From the NCBI RefSeq assembly GCF_019857185.1, contig NZ_JAHWXP010000001.1, forward strand, positions 868,001-932,000: DNA of 64,000 nt, given 5' to 3'. Shown piece by piece: positions 35,527 through 44,123 of the stretch; the first letter of the stretch is position 1; every line of letters starts with the position of its first letter. This DNA is from Alteriqipengyuania abyssalis. Lineage in GTDB: Bacteria > Pseudomonadota > Alphaproteobacteria > Sphingomonadales > Sphingomonadaceae. The notes beneath the pieces were generated by a model. That model made no database searches. It was not told the origin of the DNA and saw only the letters and a program-made list of their open reading frames with translations. Position numbers and translations under genes: made by a program.

Positions 35527-35944
35527 AATCAAGATGAAAGAGGCTGGAACCGAAGAATTCTTCGCGCGCCTGCGGGTGCGGCTGGATGACCGCGCCCTAC
35601 CTCCCCAGGAGGTGATCGCGTCGGCGATCCACGCCGACCAGCCATTCATTTCGCGGGCGAAGAGAGGCACGTTGAAGCGTGTTACCGCAAGGGTGCAGCG
35701 CCTGGATGCGTATCTGTCTCGTCGAACTGCCTTGTCGGCAAAGCTTGAGGAGCATGGCGACACCGTTCGCGGCGCAGTTCACCAGCGATCCAAGACGCGC
35801 CTACAATCGAAACGCACGCGCGACGATCGAGAGGTAAAGCTCGCTCGCAAGAGCTGCGAGACCTATTTAGCGGAAGGTTACAACCCCCGGGTGCTTATCG
35901 ATCAGATCGATCTATTACGGAAGGCCCAGTCGAAGTCACTCTGA
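35507..35944 (+). CDS. Small basic protein next to methyltransferase, possibly HTH
   Basis: This protein has up to 145 residues. I do not recognise a named family. The segment EVIASAIHADQPFISRAKRGTL followed by a helix resembles a helix-turn-helix (the block is given in part). The C-terminal half is highly basic (QRSKTRLQSKRTRDDREVK). In-frame starts also exist at 35522 and 35534; the last would place the ATGCG repeats upstream of the gene. Divergent from the methyltransferase gene with 14 bases between, it could be a controller of the module. The stop leaves a 63-base gap before the MerR gene. Confidence 0.55.
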   Translation: MRYAIMRIKMKEAGTEEFFARLRVRLDDRALPPQEVIASAIHADQPFISRAKRGTLKRVTARVQRLDAYLSRRTALSAKLEEHGDTVRGAVHQRSKTRLQSKRTRDDREVKLARKSCETYLAEGYNPRVLIDQIDLLRKAQSKSL

Positions 35945-36007
35945 ACCCATGCTCTGGCAAGCGTGCAGCGAACCTTCTCATCCCTGCCAAGCAATAGCGC
36001 TTTATTG

Positions 36008-36415
36008 TTATCGAGCGACGCGCCTGAGGGGACGCGCGAGGCTCCCAACGATACGGCACTCATCGATACGGTTCGCTTGGCAGGATCGCAGCAGAAGCCG
36101 CAGCTCGTCCCGGAGTGACGAGAGGTCTACGATCCTCTGTTCCACCTCCTCCAGCTGCTCACGAACAAGTTCATCGACTTCTTGACATGGCTTGTCGGCG
36201 CGATCCGATAAGTCGAGCAGTTCGCGCACCTGCGCCATGCTGAAGCCGAGCTGGCGCGCGCGGCGAACGAATGTAAGCGCTGCCAAGTGATTGTCCGAAT
36301 AGTCGCGGTAATTGCTGTCAGTTCGATCCGCAGCAGGCAAGATGCCTTCTCGTTCATAATAGCGGATCGTCTCCGCCTTTGTGCCGGTGGCTTTTGCAAG
36401 TTCTCCGATACGCAT
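36008..36415 (-). CDS. MerR family heavy-metal regulator
   Basis: This 135-residue regulator has the N-terminal winged helix MRIGELAKATGTKAETIRYYEREG and a dimerisation helix. Three cysteines at 77 (KPCQEVD), 112 and 120 (SCQANRIDEC) match the CadR/PbrR/ZntR metal-binding pattern, so Zn, Cd or Pb is likelier than Hg or Cu. It is divergent from the cation transporter gene at 36483 and faces a perfect operator in the intergenic region. Confidence 0.9.
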   Translation of the reverse strand: MRIGELAKATGTKAETIRYYEREGILPAADRTDSNYRDYSDNHLAALTFVRRARQLGFSMAQVRELLDLSDRADKPCQEVDELVREQLEEVEQRIVDLSSLRDELRLLLRSCQANRIDECRIVGSLARPLRRVAR

Positions 36416-36418
36416 CGC

Positions 36419-36449
36419 TTGACCTTGTAGTTGCTACAAGGTGCATATG
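36419..36449 (+). promoter_or_regulatory. MerR-type promoter and operator
   Basis: The -35 hexamer TTGACC (36419-36424) and a -10 near CATATG (36444-36449) are 19 bases apart, the long spacing typical of MerR-activated promoters. Between them is a perfect inverted repeat, ACCTTGTAG (36422-36430) and CTACAAGGT (36434-36442), with a 3-base spacer. Confidence 0.85.
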
Positions 36450-36482
36450 TTCTTGCGACTCGAACGTTGCAAGGAGAGTGGC

Positions 36483-37103
36483 ATGGCGAAGTCCTGCTGC
36501 CAGACACCGGAGCCTGACACCGCCGCGCACAACGATCCGCGCTGGCGCCGCGTCCTGTGGATCGCACTCATCGCTAATGCAGTCATGTTCGTGGTGGAGA
36601 TGATGGCTGGTGTAGCTGCTGATTCCCGTTCGCTCCAGGCCGATGCGCTTGATTTCTTCGGGGATGCCGCGAACTACGCGATCAGTCTTGGCGTTGCAGG
36701 GATGGCGCTCGCATGGCGCGCCAAGGCCGCTCTAGTGAAGGCCGCGACCATGCTCGCTTTCGGCGTGTGGGTAATCGGCTACGCGATCTACGGCCTCGTC
36801 GCTGGTTCGGACCCGGAGCCCCAGACAATGGGAGTGGTCGGCACGCTGGCTTTGGCGACGAACGTGATCGTCGCGCTCATGCTCTTCCGGTTCCGCGAAG
36901 GCGATTCGAACATGCGATCGGTATGGATCTGCTCTCGCAACGACGCGATCGGAAACGTTGCGGTTCTTGGCGCCGCCCTCGGCGTGTTTGGAACGGGCGA
37001 CGCGTGGCCCGACCTGCTCGTCGCCTCGATCATGGCCGGACTAGCCCTGTGGGGCAGTGCGGAGGTGTTCGGCCAGGCACGCCGGGAGCTGTCCCATGGA
37101 TAG
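36483..37103 (+). CDS. Cation transporter (CDF-type, MerR-controlled)
   Basis: This 206-residue inner-membrane cation-diffusion-facilitator-like protein has about six transmembrane segments. The N-terminus is cysteine-bearing (MAKSCCQTPEPD). Transmembrane helix 2 has the metal-site pattern SLQADALDFFGDAANYA (D/D), and ICSRNDAIGNVAVLG in TM5 has N-D-x3-N. It has no long cytoplasmic C-terminal domain. AAGGAG lies 7 bases upstream of the ATG at 36483. It is directly under the MerR operator, so it is a metal exporter, probably for Zn/Cd/Co/Pb. Confidence 0.85.
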   Translation: MAKSCCQTPEPDTAAHNDPRWRRVLWIALIANAVMFVVEMMAGVAADSRSLQADALDFFGDAANYAISLGVAGMALAWRAKAALVKAATMLAFGVWVIGYAIYGLVAGSDPEPQTMGVVGTLALATNVIVALMLFRFREGDSNMRSVWICSRNDAIGNVAVLGAALGVFGTGDAWPDLLVASIMAGLALWGSAEVFGQARRELSHG

Positions 37104-37491
37104 CAATACCATTCCCAGCAGGGATGCATTTCTCGCAGAAGAATACCGACGCGCAGCGAAGGCTTCGGACGAGCAGAATTTCGAGGAAGCCTGGCACCAT
37201 CTCGAACGGGCCCACGTAGTTGCTCAGGACCGCTTGGGACCGCACTGCGTCTCGCATTGGCGTATGCTGGAGCTTGCGTGGAGAACGCGTGATTGGCGCG
37301 AAGTTCACGGTCAGATATTCCGACTTTCCCTTGCCCCCATAGGCAACATCACCGGGAGACTTCCAATAGGAAACAGTGGTCGTTCGAATGTAAGCGCATT
37401 CGCTCGGATGGAAATAGAACCGGAGATCAGTCGTGTGCTTGGTCAATCGCCGTGTGGTGATGATCGCACGCCGAAGAACACCGATGCGTAA
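37096..37491 (+). CDS. DUF3703 family protein
   Basis: This 131-residue cytoplasmic protein has the family pattern AWHHLERAHVVAQDRLGPHCVSH and AWRTRDWREVHGQIFRL (in parts), then GRLPIGNSGRSNVSAF. The family is often found next to MerR-linked cation exporters, but its function is unknown. The ATG overlaps the transporter stop by 8 bases. His-rich patches suggest metal contact, though this is unproven. Confidence 0.8.
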   Translation: MDSNTIPSRDAFLAEEYRRAAKASDEQNFEEAWHHLERAHVVAQDRLGPHCVSHWRMLELAWRTRDWREVHGQIFRLSLAPIGNITGRLPIGNSGRSNVSAFARMEIEPEISRVLGQSPCGDDRTPKNTDA

Positions 37492-37574
37492 ATCGATGGT
37501 ATTGTTATGAAATCACATTCCGTCTCGCGAGATAGTTCTTTCGCAGCCGAGCCTCCGCTGCTACCGGACGCGCG

Positions 37575-37913
37575 ATGACCCGGCTCTTCGCCCGCTCCCT
37601 CTTGCTGCAGCTGATCACGCTGTGCACCGCATTCGGTGTCCTGTGGGCTCCGGTGGCGGAAGCGGCCGAATGTGCGGGAGAGCCCCCGGTAGCATCCCAG
37701 CTCGAGCAGCACGATGAACCCGGCAATGATGACAGGGGGCCTGAGAAGCACGGTGCCTGTGCGCATGGCCATTGCCATCATGCTTCGCAAGCCGTCGGGC
37801 GGTCATCTGACGCCTTTGGCTTTGGCTCGGGCATGAGTGCCCTGCGCGCTGGCGACCAGTCCTCTTTTGCGTCCAATCTGACCGAACTGGCAACGCCCCC
37901 TCCTCGCGCCTGA
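37575..37913 (+). CDS. Small secreted His/Cys-rich protein upstream of czcC
   Basis: This 112-residue protein has a signal peptide (MTRLFARSLLLQLITLCTAFGVLWAPVAEA, in two blocks) and a metal-ligand-rich middle (EKHGACAHGHCHHASQ). It is probably a periplasmic metal-binding or sensing protein. Similar small genes commonly precede czcCBA in sphingomonads. It lies immediately before a nested inverted repeat and czcC. It has no recognised domain. Confidence 0.7.
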   Translation: MTRLFARSLLLQLITLCTAFGVLWAPVAEAAECAGEPPVASQLEQHDEPGNDDRGPEKHGACAHGHCHHASQAVGRSSDAFGFGSGMSALRAGDQSSFASNLTELATPPPRA

Positions 37914-37960
37914 CGTTCGCCGCGCGTCGGACTTGTTTTCCGACGCGAAACTGAACGTCA
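37911..37960 (+). promoter_or_regulatory. Two-tier inverted repeat before czcC
   Basis: The outer arms TGACGTTC (37911-37918) and GAACGTCA (37953-37960) and inner arms CGCGTCGG (37923-37930) and CCGACGCG (37940-37947) are all perfect. It starts at the stop codon of the small secreted protein and ends 18 bases before the czcC ATG. It could be an RNA stem that sets the ratio of the upstream protein to CzcC, or an attenuator. Confidence 0.6.
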
Positions 37961-37978
37961 GCAGAGGAACACCCATCC

Positions 37979-39232
37979 ATGTTCGCCATATCGTGGCGAG
38001 CAGCCCCCGTCTGGGGGCTGATACTCGCCCTGTCCACGGGACCTGCCAGCGCGCAGGACCCGCGTGTCGTCACGCTCGACGACGCCCTTGAGCTCAGCGG
38101 GGTCGCCGCTGAGGCCGATACCGCCACCACCAACCCTCGCCTCATGGGACCCCGCGCGGAAACAGACGCGGCGGTCGCGCTTGTCGATCAGGCTCGTCTG
38201 AGCCCGAACCCCGAAATCTCGTTCGACGTCGAGAACGTCGCCGGCAGCGGCGCATTCTCGGGTCTCCAGTCTACCGAATATACGCTCTCCGTCGGCCAGC
38301 GTCTCGAACTCGGCGGCAAGCGATCCGCGCGGATCGGTGCGGCCGAAGCCCAGGCCGAACTGGCATCTCTCAGGGCCGACCTTACCACGGTCGAACTGGG
38401 ACAGCTGGTGCGAGAGCGATATCTCGCAGCTGCTGCAGCTGCTGCGCGGGTCGAACTTGCCGAAGATGTCGTGGCGCGTAACGAGGAACTGGCTCGCATT
38501 GCTGGTGTCCTTGTGGAGGTCGGCCGTGAGCCGCCTCTGCGCGCATTGAGGGCGGATGCGGCCCTTGCCGAAGCGCGCGCGCATCTGGTCGAGGCAGAGG
38601 CGGAGAGCCTGTCGGCTCGAACAGCGCTCGCGGCTCTATGGGCCGGCGGTGAAGCGCCGCTCGTTCCGGCGCAATTCCCGGATATCCTTCCGCCCACATC
38701 GCTTATGTCCGAGGCGCAGGAAAGCCTCACCTATAGGGTCGCGCGAGCCGAGAGCACTGCTGCTGCGGCGGAGATCGAGCGGCAGCGGAGCCTGCGGATT
38801 CCCGATCCGACGGTCTCTGCGGGAGTGCGGCGCTTCGGGGAAAGCGGCGACAATGCCTTCCTCGTCGGCGTATCGATCCCCCTTCCTTTTCGCGACCGGA
38901 ACCAGGGCAACATCGCCGCTGCCGAGGCTCGGTTGCGGGCAGCGAATGCCCGTGAAGCTGTAGCTCGCGCGGATTACGAGCAGGCGGTCGCCACGGCCCG
39001 GGCAAGGTATCTTGGTGCCGAAGCGCGCGTCGAGACCCTTTCGCAGACATCGCTCCCGCAGGCGGAGGAGGCGCTGCGCCTCGTTCGCATCGGATATCGC
39101 AACGGACGTTTTCCCCTGATCGAAGTTCTCGCAGCCGCAGAGGCACGCGACACGATCCGCGAGGCGCTCATCGCCGCCCGCGAGCAGAGGGGCCTGGCCG
39201 CAGCCGAACTGATCGGGCTGGCCGCACAATGA
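37979..39232 (+). CDS. czcC: Outer-membrane efflux protein CzcC (TolC family)
   Basis: This 417-residue outer-membrane channel belongs to the RND tripartite heavy-metal pump. It has a signal peptide (MFAISWRAAPVWGLILALS... cut near PASAQD) and two TolC coiled-coil repeats rich in Ala/Glu/Arg, with LSPNPEISFDVENVAGSG typical of CzcC/CusC. It overlaps czcB and lies first in the czcCBA operon. Confidence 0.9.
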   Translation: MFAISWRAAPVWGLILALSTGPASAQDPRVVTLDDALELSGVAAEADTATTNPRLMGPRAETDAAVALVDQARLSPNPEISFDVENVAGSGAFSGLQSTEYTLSVGQRLELGGKRSARIGAAEAQAELASLRADLTTVELGQLVRERYLAAAAAAARVELAEDVVARNEELARIAGVLVEVGREPPLRALRADAALAEARAHLVEAEAESLSARTALAALWAGGEAPLVPAQFPDILPPTSLMSEAQESLTYRVARAESTAAAAEIERQRSLRIPDPTVSAGVRRFGESGDNAFLVGVSIPLPFRDRNQGNIAAAEARLRAANAREAVARADYEQAVATARARYLGAEARVETLSQTSLPQAEEALRLVRIGYRNGRFPLIEVLAAAEARDTIREALIAAREQRGLAAAELIGLAAQ

Positions 39233-39243
39233 AGGATATATCA

Positions 39244-40407
39244 ATGACACGCAGAAAGCTGGCGATCCTCGTCGGTATCGTCATCGCGGTTGGCGCTATG
39301 GCGCTGATATTCTGGCCAACCTCCGAGGTCGACGACCATGCACGTGAGGATGACCATGGGAAGGAGGAAGCTGCGACCGAGACACCTGAAGGGGTGATCA
39401 CGCTTAGCGAAGAGCAGATTAGCGAGGCCGGGATACAGCTGGCCTCCGTCCGGTCTGGAGCCGCTGTCGAACTCGTCTTTCCGGCGACTGTCGCGGCGAG
39501 CCCCACAGCCTCAGCTCGTATCGACGCCCGCGCCTCGGGGGTCGTCCGCTCCGTCGGCAAGACACTAGGTGATTATGTGGCGCGCGGCGAGACCGTCGCC
39601 CGCATCGAAAGCGCGGATGCCGCTGCTCTTGCCTCCCAGGTGAGCGCAGCGCGCGCTCGGGTGAGCGAACTGTCGGCTGCCTACGAACGCGAACGGCGTC
39701 TGTTCGAGGAGAATGTCACGGCACGCCAGGATCTGGAAGCCGCTCGGGCCAATCTCAGCGTGGCACGTTCGGAACTTCAGCGGGCGCAGGCCGCGGTAGC
39801 GGCTGCTGGCGTCAGCGGCGACGGGCGTTCGTTGGCGGTCACCTCTCCCCTGGCTGGCAGGATCACCGCGGCACCGATTGTGCTCGGCGCCTTCGTCGAT
39901 GCCGGCGAGGAACTCTACCGCGTGGTCGATCCCAACGGACTCCAGATCGAGGTGGCACTGCCTTCGGCCGAAGCCTCTCGCATCCAACCTGGTGACGAGG
40001 CCGTCCTGGTGGTCGGCGACGGTCGGGAAATCGGGGCCCGGGTTCGTTCGGTCACGCCTTCGCTCGATCCGGAGAGCCGCAGTGCGACCGCGGTCCTGTC
40101 ATTGTCGCGCGGCGTGCCGGGGCTTCAGCCCGGCGCCTTTCTTCAGGCGCGCATCAGGCCTTCGGGCGAGATCGACCGCGACCGCATCGCGGTGCCGGAA
40201 GACGCTATCCAGGTGGTCGAAGGACGCGACGTGATTTTCGTCCGGACGAAGACCGGCTTCCAGGCTCGCGACGTGGAGCTCGGGACACGATCCGCTGGTC
40301 AAGTGACGATCCTTTCGGGCCTTCAGGAGGGATGGCAGATAGCTGTCGCCAATGCCTTCCTGCTCAAGGCCGAACTCGGGAAGGAGGGCGCGACCCATGG
40401 TCACTGA
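39244..40407 (+). CDS. czcB: RND efflux periplasmic adaptor CzcB
   Basis: This 387-residue membrane-fusion protein links CzcA and CzcC. It has an N-terminal membrane anchor (RKLAILVGIVIAVGAMALIF), a His/Asp/Glu-rich stretch after it (DDHAREDDHGKEE) that may hold metal, a lipoyl/coiled-coil hairpin (around residues 110-190) and beta-barrel domains. I chose ATG 39244 for its AAGGA 6 bases upstream; an ATG at 39229 is also in frame. The end overlaps the czcA start. Confidence 0.9.
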   Translation: MTRRKLAILVGIVIAVGAMALIFWPTSEVDDHAREDDHGKEEAATETPEGVITLSEEQISEAGIQLASVRSGAAVELVFPATVAASPTASARIDARASGVVRSVGKTLGDYVARGETVARIESADAAALASQVSAARARVSELSAAYERERRLFEENVTARQDLEAARANLSVARSELQRAQAAVAAAGVSGDGRSLAVTSPLAGRITAAPIVLGAFVDAGEELYRVVDPNGLQIEVALPSAEASRIQPGDEAVLVVGDGREIGARVRSVTPSLDPESRSATAVLSLSRGVPGLQPGAFLQARIRPSGEIDRDRIAVPEDAIQVVEGRDVIFVRTKTGFQARDVELGTRSAGQVTILSGLQEGWQIAVANAFLLKAELGKEGATHGH

Positions 40408-43400
40408 GACTCAGAACGAGCCCGCTGTGGATACCCACACCGATACGGCCAGCCATCGCCACGGTTTGATCGGGGCCATCCTCGACATCGCCGTGCGGTT
40501 CCGCTGGGCGGTCATCGTCCTCACCGTTTTCGCAGCGATCTACGGCGCCATGAACCTTCTGCGCCTTCCAATCGATGCGGTGCCGGACATCACCAACACG
40601 CAGGTGCAGATCAACACAAGCGCGCCTGCCCTCTCTCCCTCACAAGTGGAGACGCAGGTGACCTTCCCCATCGAGACCGGGCTTGCCGGGATCGAGGGGC
40701 TGGAGATGACCCGCTCGATCTCGCGTAACGGCTTCAGCCAGGTCACAGCGATCTTCGAAGAAGGCACCGACATCTACTTCGCACGGCAACAAGTGAACGA
40801 ACGGCTGGCCCCGATTGGTGCGTCGCTACCGGAAGGAGCGGAGCCCACGATGGGACCGATCTCGACCGGCCTGGGCGAGGTGCTCATGTATACGATCGAA
40901 TACGAGTATCCGGGAGGTCGCGATGCGCCCAAGGGGGGTCGAACAGGCTGGCAGTCGGACGGGAGCTTCATCACCGAACGCGGTGATCGCCTCGACACCG
41001 AGGTCGCCAAGGCAGCCTATCTTCGCACGGTGCAGGACTGGGTCGTTGCTCCGCTCATGCGCTCCATCGACGGTGTTGCCGGGGTGGATTCGATCGGCGG
41101 CTATGAGAAGCAGTTTCTGGTCCAGCCCGATCCTGCTCGTCTCACCGGCTACGGCCTGTCGTTCGACACCCTGATCGATGCTCTGGAAGCGGCGAACCTC
41201 GCCGAAGGCGCCAACTTTGTCGATCGTGCCGGAGAGGCTCTGCTCGTCCGCGTCGATGCGCGGCTTGGGGGCACCCAGGACATCGAACAGGCGGTGGTCG
41301 CGACCCGCGAGGGTGTTCCGATCCGGATCGGGGATGTCGCCTCGGTGCGCATCGGCGGCGACCTCAGAACAGGTGCTGCCTCGCTCAATGGAGAGGAGGC
41401 GGTCGTGGGCACGGTCCTCATGCGCAGCGGCGAGAACAGCCGCACCGTGGCTGCCGCCTCGGCCGAGCGACTGGAAGAAGTCCGCGCCTCGCTTCCTGCC
41501 GGAGTGGTCGCCGAGATCGTCTACAACCGCTCGTCGCTCGTCGATGCGACCATCGCGACGGTCGAGAAGAACCTCGTCGAGGGCGCGCTTCTGGTGATCG
41601 CAGTCTTGTTCCTGATGCTCGGCAATATCCGTGCTGCGATCATCGCCGCATTGGTCATTCCGATATCCATGCTGATGGCCGCCGTGGGAATGAACAGGCT
41701 TGGTGTCTCGGGCAACCTGATGAGCCTCGGGGCACTGGACTTCGGGCTTATCGTCGATGGCGCCGTTATCATCGTCGAGAACAGCGTCGCGCGGCTCGCC
41801 GCCAGACAGCACCGCGAAGGCAGATTGCTCAGCCTCGGCGAACGGCTGACGGAGACACGGCTGGCTGCACAGGAGATGATCAAGCCGACCATCTACGGTC
41901 AGGCGATCATCCTCTTGGTCTACGCGCCGCTTCTCACCTTCACGGGGGTCGAGGGCAAGACGTTCTCGCCCATGGCCATCACGGTCATGCTGGCACTCGC
42001 CTCCGCCTTCGTGCTGTCCCTGACCTTCGTGCCGGCGATGATCGCGGTGCTCCTCAATCGCAAGCTGACCGAGAAGGAGGTCAAGCCCGTTCGGATGGCG
42101 AAGGAACGCTATGGCCCGGCGGTGCGCCGCGCCATCGCACGTCCCTGGCCGGTGATCGGTGCGGGCGCCGGGCTCTTCGCCGTAGCGGCTTTCGTGTTCA
42201 CCTTCCTCGGCAGCGAGTTCACACCGCAGCTGGATGAACGCGACATCGCGGTTCAGTCGCTGCGGATACCGTCGACCTCGCTCGAACGATCACTCGCCAT
42301 GCAGAGACAGGTGGAGGACAGGCTCGAGACCTTCCCGCAAGTCGAGCTGGTTTTCTCGCGCACCGGCACGGCCGAGGTCGCGAGCGATCCGATGCCGCCG
42401 AACGCGTCCGACGCCTATGTAATCTTGAAGCCGCGCGAAGAGTGGCCCGATCCCGACCTGTCGAAGGATGAACTCGTCGCACAGATGGAGGAGTCGCTCA
42501 GCGGTCTGGTGGGCAACCTCTACGAATTCAGCCAACCCATCGAACTGCGCTTCAACGAGCTGATCGCGGGTGTTCGCGGCGACGTGGCGGTCAAGCTCTA
42601 CGGAGACGACCTTACCGCGCTGACCCGGTCAGCCGGAGAAGTGGCCGAGGTGCTGCGCGGCGTCGAGGGTGCTGCCGACGTCAAGGTCCAGCAGGTCACT
42701 GGCTTTCCTACGCTGGACATCGCCTTCGATCGCCCGACGATCGCCCGATACGGTCTGACCGTGGAGGAGGTCGCACAATCAGTGGCCATCGCGCTGGGTG
42801 GTCGTCCGGCGGGACTAGTATTCGAGGGTGACCGCCGGTTCGATGTCGTCGTGCGGCTCGAGGATGCGACCCGGGACGATTTCGATCAGCTCGGCGCTCT
42901 GCCCATAGTCCTCGAAAGCGGGGTCACGGTCCCGCTTCGCACACTGGCGGATTTCCAGGTGGTCGATGGTCTCGCCGAGGTTCGCCGGGAGCAGGGTCGC
43001 CGACTGGTGATCGTGTCGGCGAACGTGCGCGAGCGCGATCTCGGGTCGTTTGTCGAGGAGGCCCGCGCAGGTGTCTCCGAACGCGTCGAATTGCCGGCTG
43101 CCTCCTTCATCGAATGGGGCGGACAATACCAGAACCTCCAGGCTGCGCAGGCGCGGCTCGCACTCGTCGTTCCGGTCTGCTTCGCACTGGTGCTGCTGCT
43201 CCTGTTCATGGCGCTCGGCGGGTGGGTTCCGGCACTCGCGGTCTTCAGTGCGATCCCGATGGCGTTGGCAGGCGGGGTTTTCGCGCTTGCCTTACGGGGG
43301 ATGCCGTTCTCGGTGTCCGCCGCCGTGGGCTTCATCGCCCTATCGGGGGTCGCGGTATTGAATGGCCTCGTGATGATGACCGCGATACGCCAGCGCCTCG

Positions 43401-43729
43401 ACAAGGGAATGCCTCTCGATGAGGCGATCTCCGATGGCGCACTGGCGAGGCTGCGACCGGTGCTGATGACAGCCTTGGTGGCCTCGCTCGGCTTCGTGCC
43501 GATGGCCCTTGCGACCGGCACGGGCGCGGAAGTCCAGCGTCCGCTCGCCACTGTCGTGATCGGCGGATTGATTACCGCGACCGCGCTCACGCTCTTCGTC
43601 CTGCCCGCGATCGCGCGGCTCGTGCTCCATCGATCGGACGATGAGCGCAGCTGGCGCGAGAAGTGGTGGGATCGTCTGCGCCGGAACGTGACCAGCGACG
43701 AACAGCGCGAACTGACGGACATCGCATGA
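40397..43729 (+). CDS. czcA: RND heavy-metal efflux pump CzcA
   Basis: This 1110-residue inner-membrane proton-driven exporter of the HME-RND class has 12 transmembrane helices with large periplasmic loops. The TM4 signature DFGLIVDGAVIIVEN (residues about 450-465) carries the acidic residues typical of pumps for divalent cations (Co, Zn, Cd) rather than the CusA copper/silver type. AAGGAGG precedes the ATG at 40397, which overlaps czcB by 11 bases. Confidence 0.93.
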   Translation: MVTETQNEPAVDTHTDTASHRHGLIGAILDIAVRFRWAVIVLTVFAAIYGAMNLLRLPIDAVPDITNTQVQINTSAPALSPSQVETQVTFPIETGLAGIEGLEMTRSISRNGFSQVTAIFEEGTDIYFARQQVNERLAPIGASLPEGAEPTMGPISTGLGEVLMYTIEYEYPGGRDAPKGGRTGWQSDGSFITERGDRLDTEVAKAAYLRTVQDWVVAPLMRSIDGVAGVDSIGGYEKQFLVQPDPARLTGYGLSFDTLIDALEAANLAEGANFVDRAGEALLVRVDARLGGTQDIEQAVVATREGVPIRIGDVASVRIGGDLRTGAASLNGEEAVVGTVLMRSGENSRTVAAASAERLEEVRASLPAGVVAEIVYNRSSLVDATIATVEKNLVEGALLVIAVLFLMLGNIRAAIIAALVIPISMLMAAVGMNRLGVSGNLMSLGALDFGLIVDGAVIIVENSVARLAARQHREGRLLSLGERLTETRLAAQEMIKPTIYGQAIILLVYAPLLTFTGVEGKTFSPMAITVMLALASAFVLSLTFVPAMIAVLLNRKLTEKEVKPVRMAKERYGPAVRRAIARPWPVIGAGAGLFAVAAFVFTFLGSEFTPQLDERDIAVQSLRIPSTSLERSLAMQRQVEDRLETFPQVELVFSRTGTAEVASDPMPPNASDAYVILKPREEWPDPDLSKDELVAQMEESLSGLVGNLYEFSQPIELRFNELIAGVRGDVAVKLYGDDLTALTRSAGEVAEVLRGVEGAADVKVQQVTGFPTLDIAFDRPTIARYGLTVEEVAQSVAIALGGRPAGLVFEGDRRFDVVVRLEDATRDDFDQLGALPIVLESGVTVPLRTLADFQVVDGLAEVRREQGRRLVIVSANVRERDLGSFVEEARAGVSERVELPAASFIEWGGQYQNLQAAQARLALVVPVCFALVLLLLFMALGGWVPALAVFSAIPMALAGGVFALALRGMPFSVSAAVGFIALSGVAVLNGLVMMTAIRQRLDKGMPLDEAISDGALARLRPVLMTALVASLGFVPMALATGTGAEVQRPLATVVIGGLITATALTLFVLPAIARLVLHRSDDERSWREKWWDRLRRNVTSDEQRELTDIA

Positions 43730-43751
43730 CGGTCCGGGAAAGGAGAATACG

Positions 43752-44123
43752 ATGTTGAAGATAGACGAAGAGAACGGACTGCTGCGGATACGCGCGAGTG
43801 GCCAACTCGAAAGCTCGGACTACGATGACTTCGTGCCTCGGTTCGAACAGCTTGTCGGGCGAAAGCCCGGCAAGCTGCCGATGGTAATCGAACTCGCGTC
43901 CGATTTCGCAGGCTGGGATCTGCCCGGGCTATGGCGCGACCTCAAGTTCGACGGGCATCATCAGGACAGCTTCGGCAGGATCGCCATCGTCGGCGATGCG
44001 AAATGGGAGGAATGGGGCACCAGGCTCTCCGATCCTCTCATCCGCGCCGAAATGAAGTTCTTCGAGCCCTCCCAGCACCAGGTTGCCGAGAACTGGGCCC
44101 GATCCGGGGAGGACACGGCATGA
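43752..44123 (+). CDS. SpoIIAA-like protein in the metal-efflux operon
   Basis: This 123-residue protein is similar to SpoIIAA-like/STAS-like proteins: LKIDEENGLLRIRASGQL, then PMVIELASDFAGWDLPGLWRD and GRIAIVGDAKWEEWGTRLSDP (in parts). It has no transmembrane segment. The family is repeatedly found in metal-resistance or stress operons, with unknown biochemistry. AAAGGAG lies upstream. The stop overlaps the next start (ATGA). Confidence 0.8.
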   Translation: MLKIDEENGLLRIRASGQLESSDYDDFVPRFEQLVGRKPGKLPMVIELASDFAGWDLPGLWRDLKFDGHHQDSFGRIAIVGDAKWEEWGTRLSDPLIRAEMKFFEPSQHQVAENWARSGEDTA

